Shown: positions 20,012 to 32,284 of the stretch, one piece after another
How positions within the stretch are numbered: position 1 is the first letter of the stretch
How the letters are laid out: each line of letters begins with the position of its first letter
The notes under the pieces: generated by a model
Told to the model about the DNA's origin: nothing
Seen by the model: the letters and a program-made list of their open reading frames with translations, nothing else
The model's database searches: none
Program-made: the position numbers and the translations under genes
NCBI GenBank assembly: GCA_002633005.1
Contig: NMRA01000005.1
Coordinates: forward strand, 1,535,236-1,599,235
Origin: Phoronis australis
Taxonomy: Eukaryota > Phoronida > Phoronidae
Direction of reading: 5' to 3'
Length of the DNA stretch: 64,000 bases

Positions 20012-22370
20012 CTAAAATGAAAATAAACACAATCAGACCATACACACTTTTATAATCCGTATTTTTCTGTTTTGCCACGAGTTATGGCAAATTTGAAGCA
20101 GACGAAATCAAAAGAGCTCGACTGACTGAGTCTAGTCGTGGCTCGAATTTCAAAAATATGGCGTCGCAGTCGTTGACAAAAGGACAGCGAAGACTGGGTA
20201 TTCAAAGGTGCTGCGCATTTTTACGCAAAGGCCCTATGCCTAAACTTACCTTTACCGTCATCTTCAAGCTTTTAGATTATTATCCTGAACCTGTTTTTTC
20301 AAATACCACAACCTTTACTGATTTCATACATAGCCATATATCGAATTAGCGGGATACAGGGAGCCTGCCTTCCCCTACGGATACGACAAACTGCAGCCAG
20401 CATACAGTTTCAGTAGTTACGTGTGTATTTATCCTTTTGTGCCCCCCTTACAACATCCTAGATCCGCCAGCGTTTTGCCTGTAAAAGGACAGAATAATGC
20501 AGGAGCAGCTCCTGCTAAGAAAATTGGGGGGAGGGGCAGATTTAACATACAACAATACCCGGGCTGCGTTCCGTAGACTACAAGACATTAGGTTGCACTT
20601 ACAGAGAAAAAAATTTGTTTTAGTTTGTTAAGAATTATTGGAGTTAAGCTCAGAAAGTGCTAGTAAGCCTTATAGTTGGGTGACAATACATATACAGTCG
20701 AATGCACAAGTTTTCGTATTCATTTAGATATACTATAATTTGGCAGTAATCTTTCTCGTATACATACAGATGAGATATGTGTCTCGAAATATCGCTTTGT
20801 AAATTATGTTACCTACTGATGTCGATTGAATTTTTATTGCACTGTTGTTGTGTAAAGACATGATATTTATTTAGAGAGTTGGAAAGAACTGAAATTAAAA
20901 TCGTAAGAACAGATCAAAGTTGTGTCTTTAATGAAAGGTGTATTTGAAGGAGCATGCCACCCAAAAACAACCTAATTTGTATCAATTTAGATCGAGTAGT
21001 TCTACTCAATAACCCCACGTACGGTTGCGTTACCTGAAACCTGACGGCAGATGGAGCGGTTGAAATTATCCAATGACGTCATTGGTTTCACACGCAGTCT
21101 GTTCAGCAGTTCACAACCCGGGTTACTGCTGTCAGCTTATTGCTTGAAATCATCGTTTAACATCAATAAATCATCAAACTTCTATGTAAAACCCTTAACA
21201 ATACACCGAGGTCTTATAAAAACGTGCTGTTTTATTTCGCTGTTACGGATTTATTGGTATTTGGAGACAGCGTAGCATACAAAGTTCGGCAGGACAATAT
21301 TTACCACTGAAGGTCCGTAGCAGGAGCTTGGGGTCTGTTCGGAGATAAATTCGGAATATTTTACCGTGAGATACAGACAGGAGAACTTAGATCTGTGTTG
21401 TATAGACTTGCGACTGTTTGAGGTCCAAACACACAAAACGCTTGTTATCCCGGCGAGTGCCGGGGTCTGGCTGTAGGTCTTTCCGATCAGGCCCGTCACG
21501 GCCCGGGGACTGACTCGTTATCCCGGCCAGTGACCGCTCAGAACCCGATCAGGCCGGACTGCAGACATCACGAACATAAACCAGCCAAAGTTGGAAACTA
21601 AGCTTCCAGTCAAGAAAATACTATTATACTAGTGAGCCAAAGTACTGTGCACGTGATTATGTTGGTGAATTAGCCACCTGCAAATCTACTTACTCGTGGG
21701 GGGCAACGAATTCAGGTCCCCCTTTGGCCACAGAACCTTCAGAGCAAAAGATGTACATTGAAAATCATTATTTAAATAATGTAAATGTAAATATAAATTT
21801 ATTTATTTATTTATTATTGTGATATTTAAAATGAGGGTGGCCTCTTCAGTGACAGCACTGCTTTCCAAGAGGGCCCTCAACAAGAAAAACAGTAATATAA
21901 TACAATGAAGTAATAAAACAACAATGAAATATACGTAACAAAGATACAATTAAAACAGTTAAGGTTGAGAATTAAGACAATAACTAAATGACAAATAATG
22001 GTAAAAAATTAACTAAGACAGATGAAATAAAGTAAGAGATGACTCTAGACAATGAGAGTATTTACGACAATGAAAAAATGACATGATTACGATAGGCAGG
22101 GTATAAAAGGTTAAGTAAAGATTCCCCTAACACCTGGCCGTGGAATAGAAAACCGAGTAATTGTTTCACAGCAGTTTCTGTCAGCAATCACTGAATTAGC
22201 ATGAGCTAACACGGCCTCGGTGTCCGGTCAATTGGTTTTATTGCACTTAAAGCCGGTAACGCAGTGATTTATTCATTGCAGCTAGGCTTCAGTCTCAAAT
22301 CATTTGGCATGCACTCACGAACACTCCAAAGGCATTACAAATTGCATCTAATGAGACAGACTTTGCTTCA
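20012..22370. other. no gene seen; end relic and LINE-like tail
   Basis: At 20440-20472 GTGCCCCCCTTA...CTAGATCCGCC is a single end of the GCGGATC family. At 21448-21530 CCCGG-rich near-repeats occur. At 21793-21815 an (ATTT)n tract adjoins GAGGGTGGCCTCTTCAGTGA, which reads on the minus strand like a LINE 3' end. No exon was found that would start the membrane-protein gene. Confidence 0.35.
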
Positions 22371-22374
22371 GTTT

Positions 22375-22382
22375 TATATAAG
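22375..22382 (+). promoter_or_regulatory. TATA box TATATAAG
   Basis: It lies 60 bp upstream of the ATG at 22442, leaving about 30 nt of 5' UTR. Confidence 0.45.
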
Positions 22383-22441
22383 TATTGGTTAGGGTGAGAA
22401 TAATTCATTTTGAAACAGAACGCTCAGTATTAAACGTCAGC

Positions 22442-22609
22442 ATGGCAACTCGCAATCCCGACTTAGACGAGAGCTCATGCGACGAAGACTTCGCAGGTGG
22501 ATCGTTAAGTTTCACAGGCTATCAGTTCGAACCGGAATACAGTGATGAAGAAATACTAGAGAGGCGCCGTGAACAAGCTCAGGCAACGGAACGTTTGGAT
22601 AGTTATTTG
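22442..22609 (+). CDS. candidate first exon, acidic N-terminus
   Basis: ATG (in a GTCAGCATGG context) opens 56 codons ending at a strong donor, TTG|GTAAGA, phase 0. The peptide is acidic (MATRNPDLDESSCDEDFAGG) and contains YQFEPEYSDEEILERRREQA. A G-x-x-Y-x-FEPE motif followed by an acidic helix occurs at the N-terminus of many invertebrate proteins with the P2RX7-type C-terminal zinc domain; that comparison is from memory and the zinc domain itself is not in view. The frame continues 42 codons past the donor (to 22735), so an unspliced 98-residue product is possible. No following exon could be identified. Confidence 0.45.
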
Positions 22610-24292
22610 GTAAGACGGCATTCGTCAGACTCACTGTCGACAACTGCAGGCCACAGACACGGAGATGTTTCATGGCCTAATACTTGCTACTTACAGCGTA
22701 CTGTTCATTCTTCACTACCGCGAGCCACTTCCTAAGCTATTCAGACTCTCGAGGAAGTCGAAAAAATGATATACCCGCTTTCCTCGCAGCTGCATAGTTC
22801 CGACAAGCAGGACGTCACACTGGAACATAACTTCATTCACTTTGCAAACGAACCACTGACGTCGGTACGTCGTTTCTCACCTTCCTCACTGGATAACGCG
22901 GCACCTCTCGGCAAGGTAATGTCGACCGCATGCGAGGCGATCTGGATATAGACCGATTAAGACGGTAAAATGACTAATTAAATCGGATGGCATTCTCCTT
23001 TAAATATACAGATACAAATACAACACGAATTTCAATTGTTTGCACAAGATCACCATTGTAAATGTAAAAACGGACAAAGATATAATTTCTAATGTAAATG
23101 TATGTTGCTTGTACAAAATATCTTGCCCATAAAGATCACGAATGATTACACGTTATACTTACCTAAAACGTACCGAGAGTGGCGTAGATGAAGTAATATC
23201 CCACGAGACATTGTTCCGCGTATCGATCGAGACCGCTTCGAATTCCTAAGTTTCTTTCATTTTTTCGGCAGATTTTTTAAATGCTTTACTCAGACTGTTC
23301 ACGTGACGGATCACATCTTATATGTATGTACTTGCGCGTAAGGTTGCAAGTTTTCTTTCGTAAAAGAAAGTTTTAAATGTTACGATTTATTACTTGAAAA
23401 AGAGATAACAAAGATAAAAACAATAGTAACTGTGCATTGAACTTGTAACATCTCCTGAAAATAGTTAAGCAACAACAATATCTGATATTGTAATTACCGA
23501 GGAATCGGCGCCTGAGTTGCAGACGATAAAATATTTAGCAATTGAAAATTGAGACAGAACTGTCATATAATTAACAGTTCTGTTCCAGATGTTACGATTC
23601 GGACCTGATTGCATGTTCAGTGTTATTTTAACAGTTGCAATTGTATTACTTTAAAGTATTATTGAAAGGTTTGATGGTCGAACCGGCGAGCGACGTCGAG
23701 TCGACATTGACCTACCTTTTGAACTTTCCATGTCAGAGGTCGCTGTTGGTGCAGGTGATTGCGGAAACAATATTATATGACCGTATTGCACTCAACTGAT
23801 TCAACGCGTATCGATAAATATATGGAAAGCATGTAAGGTATTTTATCCATAAATGTGAATTTAAAAAAGTCAATGTCAGTTTAAGTAACAAATCATTCCA
23901 CCATGAAATAGCAATTTAGCAACTCTTTCGAATAGAGCCATAATCAAGTAATTCAGACAATTGTGAGTGTTTTGAATATCAGGGTATTCATCGAGTGTCT
24001 GGAAAAGCTCCTCGTTCACTGCGCAGTCAAAGATGATGATGGAAGCCTTCATAGCAACACGGTTGTGACGGATCCCTAAGATGGCGTCTAAATTTATTGC
24101 TGTTAAGGAACAATCCGCGCTGATAGGTTTAGATATTTGAGGTTTGGTTATGGGAAATTAAATATGCCTTCTGCTTCATGAATGGCAGCAAAACCCTGTG
24201 AAAATAATCAAAATCTGCCTTTTTTCAATGACGTCAAGGCAGAGGCCAATCATTGCGCAGAAGGTAATTTCCATAACCAAGCCTCGAATGGC
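22610..24292. other. no gene seen
   Basis: AT-rich sequence. At 24082 AAGATGGCGTC resembles a YY1-type start element, but the frame after it closes within 20 codons. Confidence 0.4.
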
Positions 24293-24355
24293 TCTCGCTG
24301 GTTCCCTGCGTGCCGCTAGGTGGGGCGCTAGCCGCACCAGCACGCAGGTATCACT
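24293..24355 (+). repeat. inverted duplicate of 29869-29915
   Basis: CTCGCTGGTTCCCTGCGTGC (24293-24312) followed by CAGCACGCAGGTATCAC (24339-24355) is found inverted at 29869-29915. The two half-motifs are themselves inverted, so each copy can form a hairpin. Confidence 0.5.
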
Positions 24356-27300
24356 TAATTTTCCTTGGGAATTTTTTTTGAACCCGGCGTTTCTGGTTGG
24401 CTAGTCGAATTCTCAACAGGCAGCGCTTTACGCAAACAAACTGGCATAAATGATGGACTTAAGTGTGAATGTGGTCTGCTGTACAGACAAATGGGTGCTT
24501 AAAATTTATGTTCAGGAAATGTGAAGCTTAGAAATTGTGATTGCGCCTTTTCGGAATGCATCTTTCTACTGTGGATGACTTTTGTTTACGATAGTGTCCT
24601 CTATTCATAGAGTAAACACCGGTTAAATCGGCCAGATATGTGTTTCTTGTACGTGTATGTGCTTCAAGCACGCGGCTATTAAGTACTAGTCCACGAGAGC
24701 ACCAGCCATGAGCGGCAAGGTGGGGGTCAGCCAATTTTCACCAAATTTGGCACATAGGTAGTCCTATGGGATCTATAAACAGCTGTAAAATATTTCCTCA
24801 AAATATTGCGTTTTTCTAAAGTTATAGGCTCAAACACATTTTACGGCTTCGCAGCCATGTTTTCACGGTATAAAAACTGTCCAGTTTTAACTGTTCATAT
24901 TTTTCCTTGAATGAAAGCTATTGATTTATTATTCACTTGGCATTGTTTAGTGGTGCCTGTAGATTGTTACACAGATGTCTTGAAACACGATTCCGATTTA
25001 CCACCCTCATTTAGTAGTTTTACTACACTGCCCCCCGTTATGCCATTTTGAGGTTGTGTTCAGTACACTGCTGTACCAAATCTGCCCCCACTGTTATGAG
25101 AATGAAACTTAGCCAAAATGTTGACAAAACATGTTACTTTCATTTCATAAAATAAAAACTTTGTCAGCCAGTTTATTAGTTATATATTTTGGCACCTCAA
25201 ATGTACTAAAATGAGAAATTTTCATATATCTGAAATCGATGCGTGAGCACCGTAAAATCCGATTGTCCTTCATGTTTTTCGATATTTTGCAACAAGTTAG
25301 TTCCTCCTGAATGTTTTGAACGTTTTACTACTGATCACTTAGGGCTACAGTACCCCTAAATACCATACATGGCTCCATTTTGTAAAAAGCCGATTATGTC
25401 CTCCACAGTGAACAGGGTTAGACATGAACTCGACAAATGTAGGTTATTTTGATTTACAGTTGTTTTACTTTGCAATTTCCTCATGGGTATTTCTTCACAC
25501 ATATTCAAGTCAGATTTTCTGTTGATCAAATGTTCATGCAATGCATTGTAATATCAAATGAAGGATAAGTTTGGTTGCATGACCGCAATTTTTCCCACGA
25601 CTTAAAACAAAAGACCGCAGAAATTTTCCTGACGAAATACCGGGTTTGCAGTTCTGTAAAAACATTCGAATGACAAGACAAACTCCACCACTGTCCATGG
25701 CAACTCGTCGCATGTTTTTCGCCCATCGGTCCTATCATTGTTTTCCTTTGTTGTGTCATTGTTGGATGTAACAACACGGGTCGCATGGATCTAGAACCTT
25801 GTGTACATCAGACCGTTGCCGATAAGTGCTCGTCATTATATCTTTATTATAACAACGGAAACAATGAAGATGCTAATCTATTGTTCTCTATGCGACCAGG
25901 TTTCCCGTGGATGACCACAGAAGAGGAATCCCAAAGTATCCACAAACAATGACCACGCACCTTAGTAACTATTACCGCGCACACGAATCCTTTCCGTGGA
26001 ACCTAAACACCAAATTTTTATATCCGTGTATTGTGTTGTATTGCTCATGGTACGGGTTCAGACTCTGTTGTATTAAGATTCCAATCCCCAACCCTGTAAT
26101 ATGTAGTTTGAGTAAAATTTCTAGACAATGCAGGTTTATGGATTTATTCTCCTTCAAATGAAGAGTAAAAATCAAATTCTGCACAGGTTTTTTAAAAGTA
26201 ATCACTTATTGGAAGATCACACATCTAAAAAATAAAACAATGTTTGACAATTTTATTCATTATCTTATTTGAAAATTGCCTACCTCACAGACAACTCATC
26301 TAAGTTGAAAATATTCCTTGTGAAAAAATATAAAATACCAACCAGAGACTTGTGTACTACAAAATATGTTTTCGTAATACAATGCAAAGATAACTGTACA
26401 GTCAAAAGTGCAAATGTTATGACTCTAATAAAAAATTGCCTTCTAGATCTTTTCAACACTCTAATTGCTACAGGACAGAGTCAACCACACAAAGCTCATA
26501 AAGTCAGGGAATTACATTTAAGGTGATGTAGTCTCACTGCGAAAAAGTGATTTCGCAATATCGCTGACAACACTGGAAATCTCTTCTTCACAAACTTGAG
26601 GTAGCTGTATTTACCACATCAATGTTCTTATCAAAACTAACCACCACAAAATGAAAAATTGGCTTGTCGGTTCCAATTAGGCAGCATTTTACAATGAAAT
26701 GGTCATGAAAAAATACTTTTGCAACATGGTTTGCATTACAATTGCCCTACGATTACAGTTGTACATACATACTAGACCAGTAACAAAATTACCCATGGGA
26801 ACCATAAAATGGTCAATTCGCCAAAAAAACAAGGAGCCACCAGAGCTAATGTGCCAATACTTTTCAGTACTGCAACAAAAAATCATTTGAAGTGGACATA
26901 AACTCGCCTAAAATCACATAAAACAACTTTTGATTTAGATATTTTACCATCACGAAATAGGTATTACTTCCAGGTCACTTTTGAGCAATTTCAGAACTTT
27001 GAAAGATCTGGCAATATGCAATTGCTAAAGACCAGACTAATAGTGTGCGATTTTATACACACAGCATGGTCTCAAGGAATAGCAAACTGTCAATTCGCTA
27101 CAATTCCAGAAATCACTTCCCATCTGGATAAGGAACAAACTGAGCAAAGTTTATAGAGGTAAATGGTCTAAATCAAAACTTATTACCTCCTGGACAGAAT
27201 ATGGGTTTACAACCCAGGTAGAAAGATAAGTTAACAAAACCAGCCTAACTGCAACAGGGTCTCAAATTTCAGTAATATATACCCATTTACAAACAAAAAT

Positions 27301-29599
27301 CTATAATGGTAAATAAAATGCGGAAACATAAATTCAGATCAATTATGCATCTTCAAGGAAAAGGAACAGTACAGTGGTCAGAAATCCTCTAAATGTGATG
27401 GCCACACTGAGAAATCCTGTCAGACCAAAAAATCCAGTGGCTAAACAAAATGAACAATGTACCATTACCATGTGGCCCAGGATCATGATCCGTGCCCGGA
27501 GAAAAATTCAGTCTTAGACTAGGTAAATTTTAGATTTGTGCTGTTCACACAAGCAGTTCTGGTGCAAACAAAGCTTGCGACAACACACAAGCCTACTTCC
27601 CTACACAGCTGTGCTGATACAATAATGCCCCCACTGGATTTAGCAGATCAGCCAGAGTATTTACAGGTCCAGCCACTGTACTGTTTCCTCCCATTGAATT
27701 TTTACAATGCTACATCCTTGAAAATCGCAGATTGCCTCTTTCTATGCATACTCCACTTCCTCTGTCCCAGTTTCCCCACATTTGTTGAGAGTGGCCTATC
27801 TCAACAAATTACTTTGGACCTGTTGTGGTATAAGCCAGTAATCTTTGGCAAATGCTTTTTCCCCAACTCGTTCCTCAAGCTACAAATTCTCTTTTACATA
27901 TCTTCTGGGAGTAGACTTTTCGGCCTCTCTCTAGCCCCCTCACTTAGTTGTCCAGAAGGGTATCTTCTCGCTGGTTGTGAAATTTTCCATACCCAACCTT
28001 TACTAATAATCGGCAAGTCTCCAACTTCAGCAGAAGCCACTTCTTCAGCATAAGCCTTTCCCGATTCCTAAAATTGTATTAATGAAAAATTAAACATATT
28101 AAATTTAATGTGGCCATTTCGGCTCACAAAATATGAATACCAAGCTAAAATAAGTGAAGGGACCAATATTTTTGACGGCTTTAGCATGTTTAATTAACTT
28201 CACAATCGCAGAAAATCATTGGTAGACAAAACATACTCCCTAGTCTCTAAAAGTATTTCATGGGCAGAAGTCATGTTACACATTTGGTGGTTGTTATGAA
28301 AAGTTATGATGACAACCTTATTTTCTATGCCATTGTATACATGTAGTTGCATAAACATCAACACATTTGGATAAGATATGATTAAGCAATAAGGCCAAAG
28401 CTATAAGCAATCACTTTGTGTCAATAAAAGTATTTTTGCATGAATGACGGGCTTCTAAAAATATTCCTCAGGGTGAGACCCTGGAGTTTAGTGATTCCTA
28501 CCTGAGCTCACACGAAGCAGGACGTTGAACCTTGACTTTAAACGTCTTTGGTAATTTTTCAGACCTCTATCAGATTTCTCCTCTAGTGTGCAGTGAATGT
28601 TCTAAGTGTCTTTGGCGACGCCAACATATCTCGAGTGTTGTAACGATGATTCGGGCAAGTGAACCTAATACGGTAGATTATGTAGCTCCTGCTGCACACA
28701 GTGCCTCCGAGGCAGACACTGAGACAGACTACTCAGGAGGACACGTTCCACCTCCACATCAGCTCCACGTACTCTTATAAGGTGCTCAAATGTCTCGCTC
28801 TATACCTTGTGTATTTCCCTAGAGTTTCCAAAGTTGTTTCTCCCCGCAATTTGTAGAAATACCACATTCGATGCGACTGGCAGTGCCAGATAAATAGATA
28901 AATTCGTAAACCCGCACTTTAGGTCAGCCATCATTCAACTAACGCATTGTAAGCTTTAGTTTGGTATTCAGACGAATTGGATGAACAAATTTAGTATAAT
29001 TTCATATTTTATTGGGAAATGCTAGTGTCCTTAAAATTAATTAAAAACATTTAAGCAAACCAATTGTTTTAATTGTTGTATTATACCACGGCATATTAAT
29101 GCGTAGAAACGGCGCACAACTAGTGACTGGTTTAACATGACAAATACACATACGCGGTCTGAAAATAGTGAAATTCAGACACCTATTACCAAGCTTGCCT
29201 GAAGGGCTGACAAAGTTTTTATTGTATTAATTTCAAGGGCATGGAGTCTTCTACATGTCCATGTTATTATTTTTAGTTTTCTCGTGGGGGCAGCTTCGCT
29301 ATAAGGGTACAGCTTACTGCTGCTTTTTCACAAGACGGAAACGTACCTCCACGGAAACAGTTCCAGTGTTACCATGGTAACCGATATTGCAGTGTCGGTG
29401 CCGTTTTTACTGACATTGGTCATGAACCTATCATGTGATATCAAAATTGTTCAGAAATGATTCTGTTTGAAGCAGAAACTGGAGTAGAAAATTTGGTCAA
29501 AAATGACTCATTCCACACCAAGAAATTGCCTCATTTTGCCCCCCAGAACACTTCCCTTGTATCTCCTAAACCACCAAACTTTGTGGTGTCATACTTCCC
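24356..29599. other. no secure gene in 5.2 kb
   Basis: AT-rich, with scattered open frames: 25674-25952 (+), 25526-25786 (-), 27538-28053 (+, 171 codons) and 28532-28780 (+). None has a convincing start with splice sites or a known motif. AGCGGCAAGGTGGGGGTCAG at 24712 is similar, in inverted orientation, to the donor region of the 29.8 kb candidate exon. Confidence 0.4.
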
Positions 29600-29665
29600 T
29601 CATTTTCTCTCATCCCTAATGTGATTTATCAGACTAAACATGGATCTGAATGGTTGACCCCCCAC

Positions 29666-29794
29666 CTTGCCGCTTGTTGGCTGTACTGTGGTCGGTGGAT
29701 CCGTGGACTGATACTTAAACATCACTGCAGAAACGAAATAGATGCTGCGACGCCACTTGCATGACAAGGCTAAAGATTGTTCACAGTCCGCCAT
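29666..29794 (-). CDS. candidate first exon (ATGGCGGAC start)
   Basis: AAAAATGGCGGAC is a good translation start and resembles a YY1 promoter element. The frame MADCEQSLALSCKWRRSIYF runs 43 codons to a possible donor, GGCAAG|GTGGGG, and stays open to 29600. The upstream 150 bp are CpG-rich, as expected of a promoter. No later exon was identified to its left, and the peptide is not recognised. Confidence 0.3.
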
Positions 29795-29868
29795 TTTTTC
29801 ACGGTGTTGTAACGCTAACTACTGACTGCCGAGGTTGCATCGACGAATGCAAAAGCGCGTGCCACTGC

Positions 29869-29915
29869 GTGATACCTGCGTGCCGGCTGGGTTAAGCACG
29901 CAGGGAACCAGCGAG
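29869..29915 (-). repeat. inverted duplicate of 24293-24355
   Basis: GTGATACCTGCG (29869-29880) and GCACGCAGGGAACCAGCGAG (29896-29915) match the 24.3 kb copy in opposite orientation. It sits in the CpG-rich region just upstream of the 29794 ATG. The stretch 29916-30634 holds nothing else I can name. Confidence 0.5.
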
Positions 29916-30634
29916 CAAATGGCTAAACCAATCGGCGCCATCTTGAGGTTTGAGACTAGGCTGCGACGAATGTTCGATTCACACCAAGTATTGTTATTTC
30001 ACAGGAGACATACTCTTCCAAAGTAACGTAATTGCATCCTCACGCTTTCTGCGTGTTAAAATTACAATAAATCATCTGCAATATCCCCTGACGGCCGTAT
30101 TATACATGTACTTTGGCAACTGAAACTAACCCGCCTGTACTGCCTAAAACAAATGACGACCTGACAAATCTTTTCCAGAGTATAGGTCATTTCTAATTTG
30201 AACAAGGACAAGGTGAGACAGACTTAATAACAGTTTTTGACAGAATAGATCTAAGGAGCGGTTTATTGCCCCCCTTAACATGGACCAACCCGGACGTTTC
30301 TACTTAATTATTCGACTTCAAATTTCTCAAAAACGATGCTGAACTAGAACCGACTTGAACTAAACGGAAAGAAATGTGAAGTAACCAAGAATGAAATTAA
30401 TTCTTCACACGTGTGTCAGCGTCTAGAGTTGCATAAAGGTTCTCGAATGGTGTTGAACGAAAACTGAGATTACAGGAATATTATCGAAACAAAAAGTACG
30501 CTGTAACTCAATCGATACATGCCGAAAGTATGGATGATGTAATGTTGCATTTCTCTTCGTTTAGCAGGCTAAAATAAAAAAAATAAATGATCATTTACTC
30601 CCACGAAATAAGTGGTGTTATAATATTGCTTGCC

Positions 30635-31510
30635 GTGATAGGATTCCATTTTTGATAGCAACTCAAGTCAATGACACTGCGTACACGAGCTTTTTTTTCC
30701 AATAAGCAGGTTTATGGTTGGCCAACACCAATGAGCTCTGAAGTGTTTTCTCGAGTCGCTAATGATTTCGACGCTAGTATCGGTAACGGAAATAAATTCC
30801 TATCACGATCAGGGACATTATGAGACCGATTGTATGAAAGCAAAATGCCTGATTAGATTTTCATTTGAAGCCGAGCTAAACAGGCCGAAATGCACACTGC
30901 GAGACACACCCTGCGTGAAATCGAGCTCAATTCCGCAAAGTACTGCCATCATTAATATGCACCCTGTTTCCAAAACTTGTGTTTTATTTTCATAGTTTTG
31001 TGACGCGAACATAATAATCGCACGCTGGTCATGCCCAACTGAAACGTGACTGTAAAAGTAAGTGCGAGTATAATACATGAACTGCAGCTAATCCAGCTCA
31101 CTGAAAAACGGCGGGCAGTTTGACGATAAAAAGTCTGAGCGCCTCTGCAATTAGAGTAAATAAGATAACGATTTGCTTTTTTTTGTGATGACAATTATAG
31201 TTTCGAAACCAAAACAGAGAGACAGTAAAATCCTAAAATAGACAACTCCGAGGTAAGGGCTACGCTCTTTACAAATCAAAGTCGGAAGAAAACCCAGCGG
31301 CCACTTACAAAACATACGGGTTAGGCAGTGAACGATACCACCGCCGCCGTCGAAAACACTGTCTACAAAATGATCTTTTTCATTTTAGGTCAAACACATG
31401 TTTGCCTTTTAATTATGCTCACTCTACTAAAGGTGGGATTTCATCTTCCTGACTCTTGGGGTGGGTATCCTAATTTTTCAACGCCAAACCTCCCGTCAAT
31501 ATGCACACTC
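30635..31510 (+). repeat. segmental duplication, copy A
   Basis: From CGGTAACGG (30780) to CAACGCCAAACCTCCC (31495) this matches 32285-34100 block by block: the CACGATCAGG segment, GAGACACACCCTG, CTGGTCATGC, GAGCGCCTCTGCAATTAGA, and GGTGGGTATCCTAATTTTTC. Its first part also resembles 6415-6690. Unlike copy B it has no insertion after ATTATAG at 31200. 31511-32284 between the copies shows no gene. Confidence 0.65.
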
Positions 31511-32284
31511 GATTTTGGTGTGCGCTTTAGGATGTCAGTCCGTTACTACCAAAATCGAGCGAAGCACATCTAAAACTAAAATGGGGCAAAATAAACTTGA
31601 GAACTGAACACTTGGTCTCTGAAAGCGTTGCTTGTCAGAGTAGGTTGAAACCGTCCGGTGGATACTCTACTAAATACACAATTGTGTCAGCGTGCACAGC
31701 TGTGCAGGAAAGTAGTTGCGCGCGTTGTTTCTACAAGAATTGCTGTGCACACAAGACTAAATTTGAGCAGCCACCGAGCTTGATCCTGCACCAGTGGACT
31801 GAGTTGGTGTAACTTAATGGTGATAGTGCGCGGCATTCATGATGTTGACCACAGCATTTTTCAGTGTGGCTATTAGATTTAGCGGTCAGAAAAGACTACC
31901 ATTATTTGCAGATTTGTAAATGATCTGAATTTATATTTCCAAACGTTTTTGATTTTTACGAATTAGGTTTGATTTCTCTATAAACTATTTTTTGCCATTT
32001 CCTAAGCCCATGTCGGGGAAAGGGCAAAAAATAGTTAATAGAAAAACCAAGCCTTTTCCCTAATTTTTCAGTTTCTGTGCACTTAGCTAGTTCCCGTTTC
32101 CACCGACAGGTTTGATTTTCCAAACAAGTTAGGTTTGATTTTCGAAATGATTGATTCTTACGAATGTGTTTTGATATTTCTATTAACTTTTTACCCTCTC
32201 CGCGGCCCATAGATGTCAACCAACCAGTTAAGGGATCTCGTAACATTCACGCAATGGCCTCGAATTCTAACCTGTTGACTAAAA

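Noticed and set aside
25674-25952. 92-codon plus-strand frame with CCVIVGCNNTGRM, resembling the start of a THAP finger
   Set aside because: Only the first Cys pair-like motif fits; no start codon, no following C2CH ligands, opposite strand from the THAP exon.
27538-28053. 171-codon plus-strand open frame, the second longest outside the LTR element
   Set aside because: No splice sites, promoter or recognisable motif; the hydrophobic composition follows from a T/C-rich strand. Not enough to call a gene.
30818-31194. Minus-strand frames of 80-86 codons in duplication copy A
   Set aside because: Not open in copy B, so unlikely to be coding.
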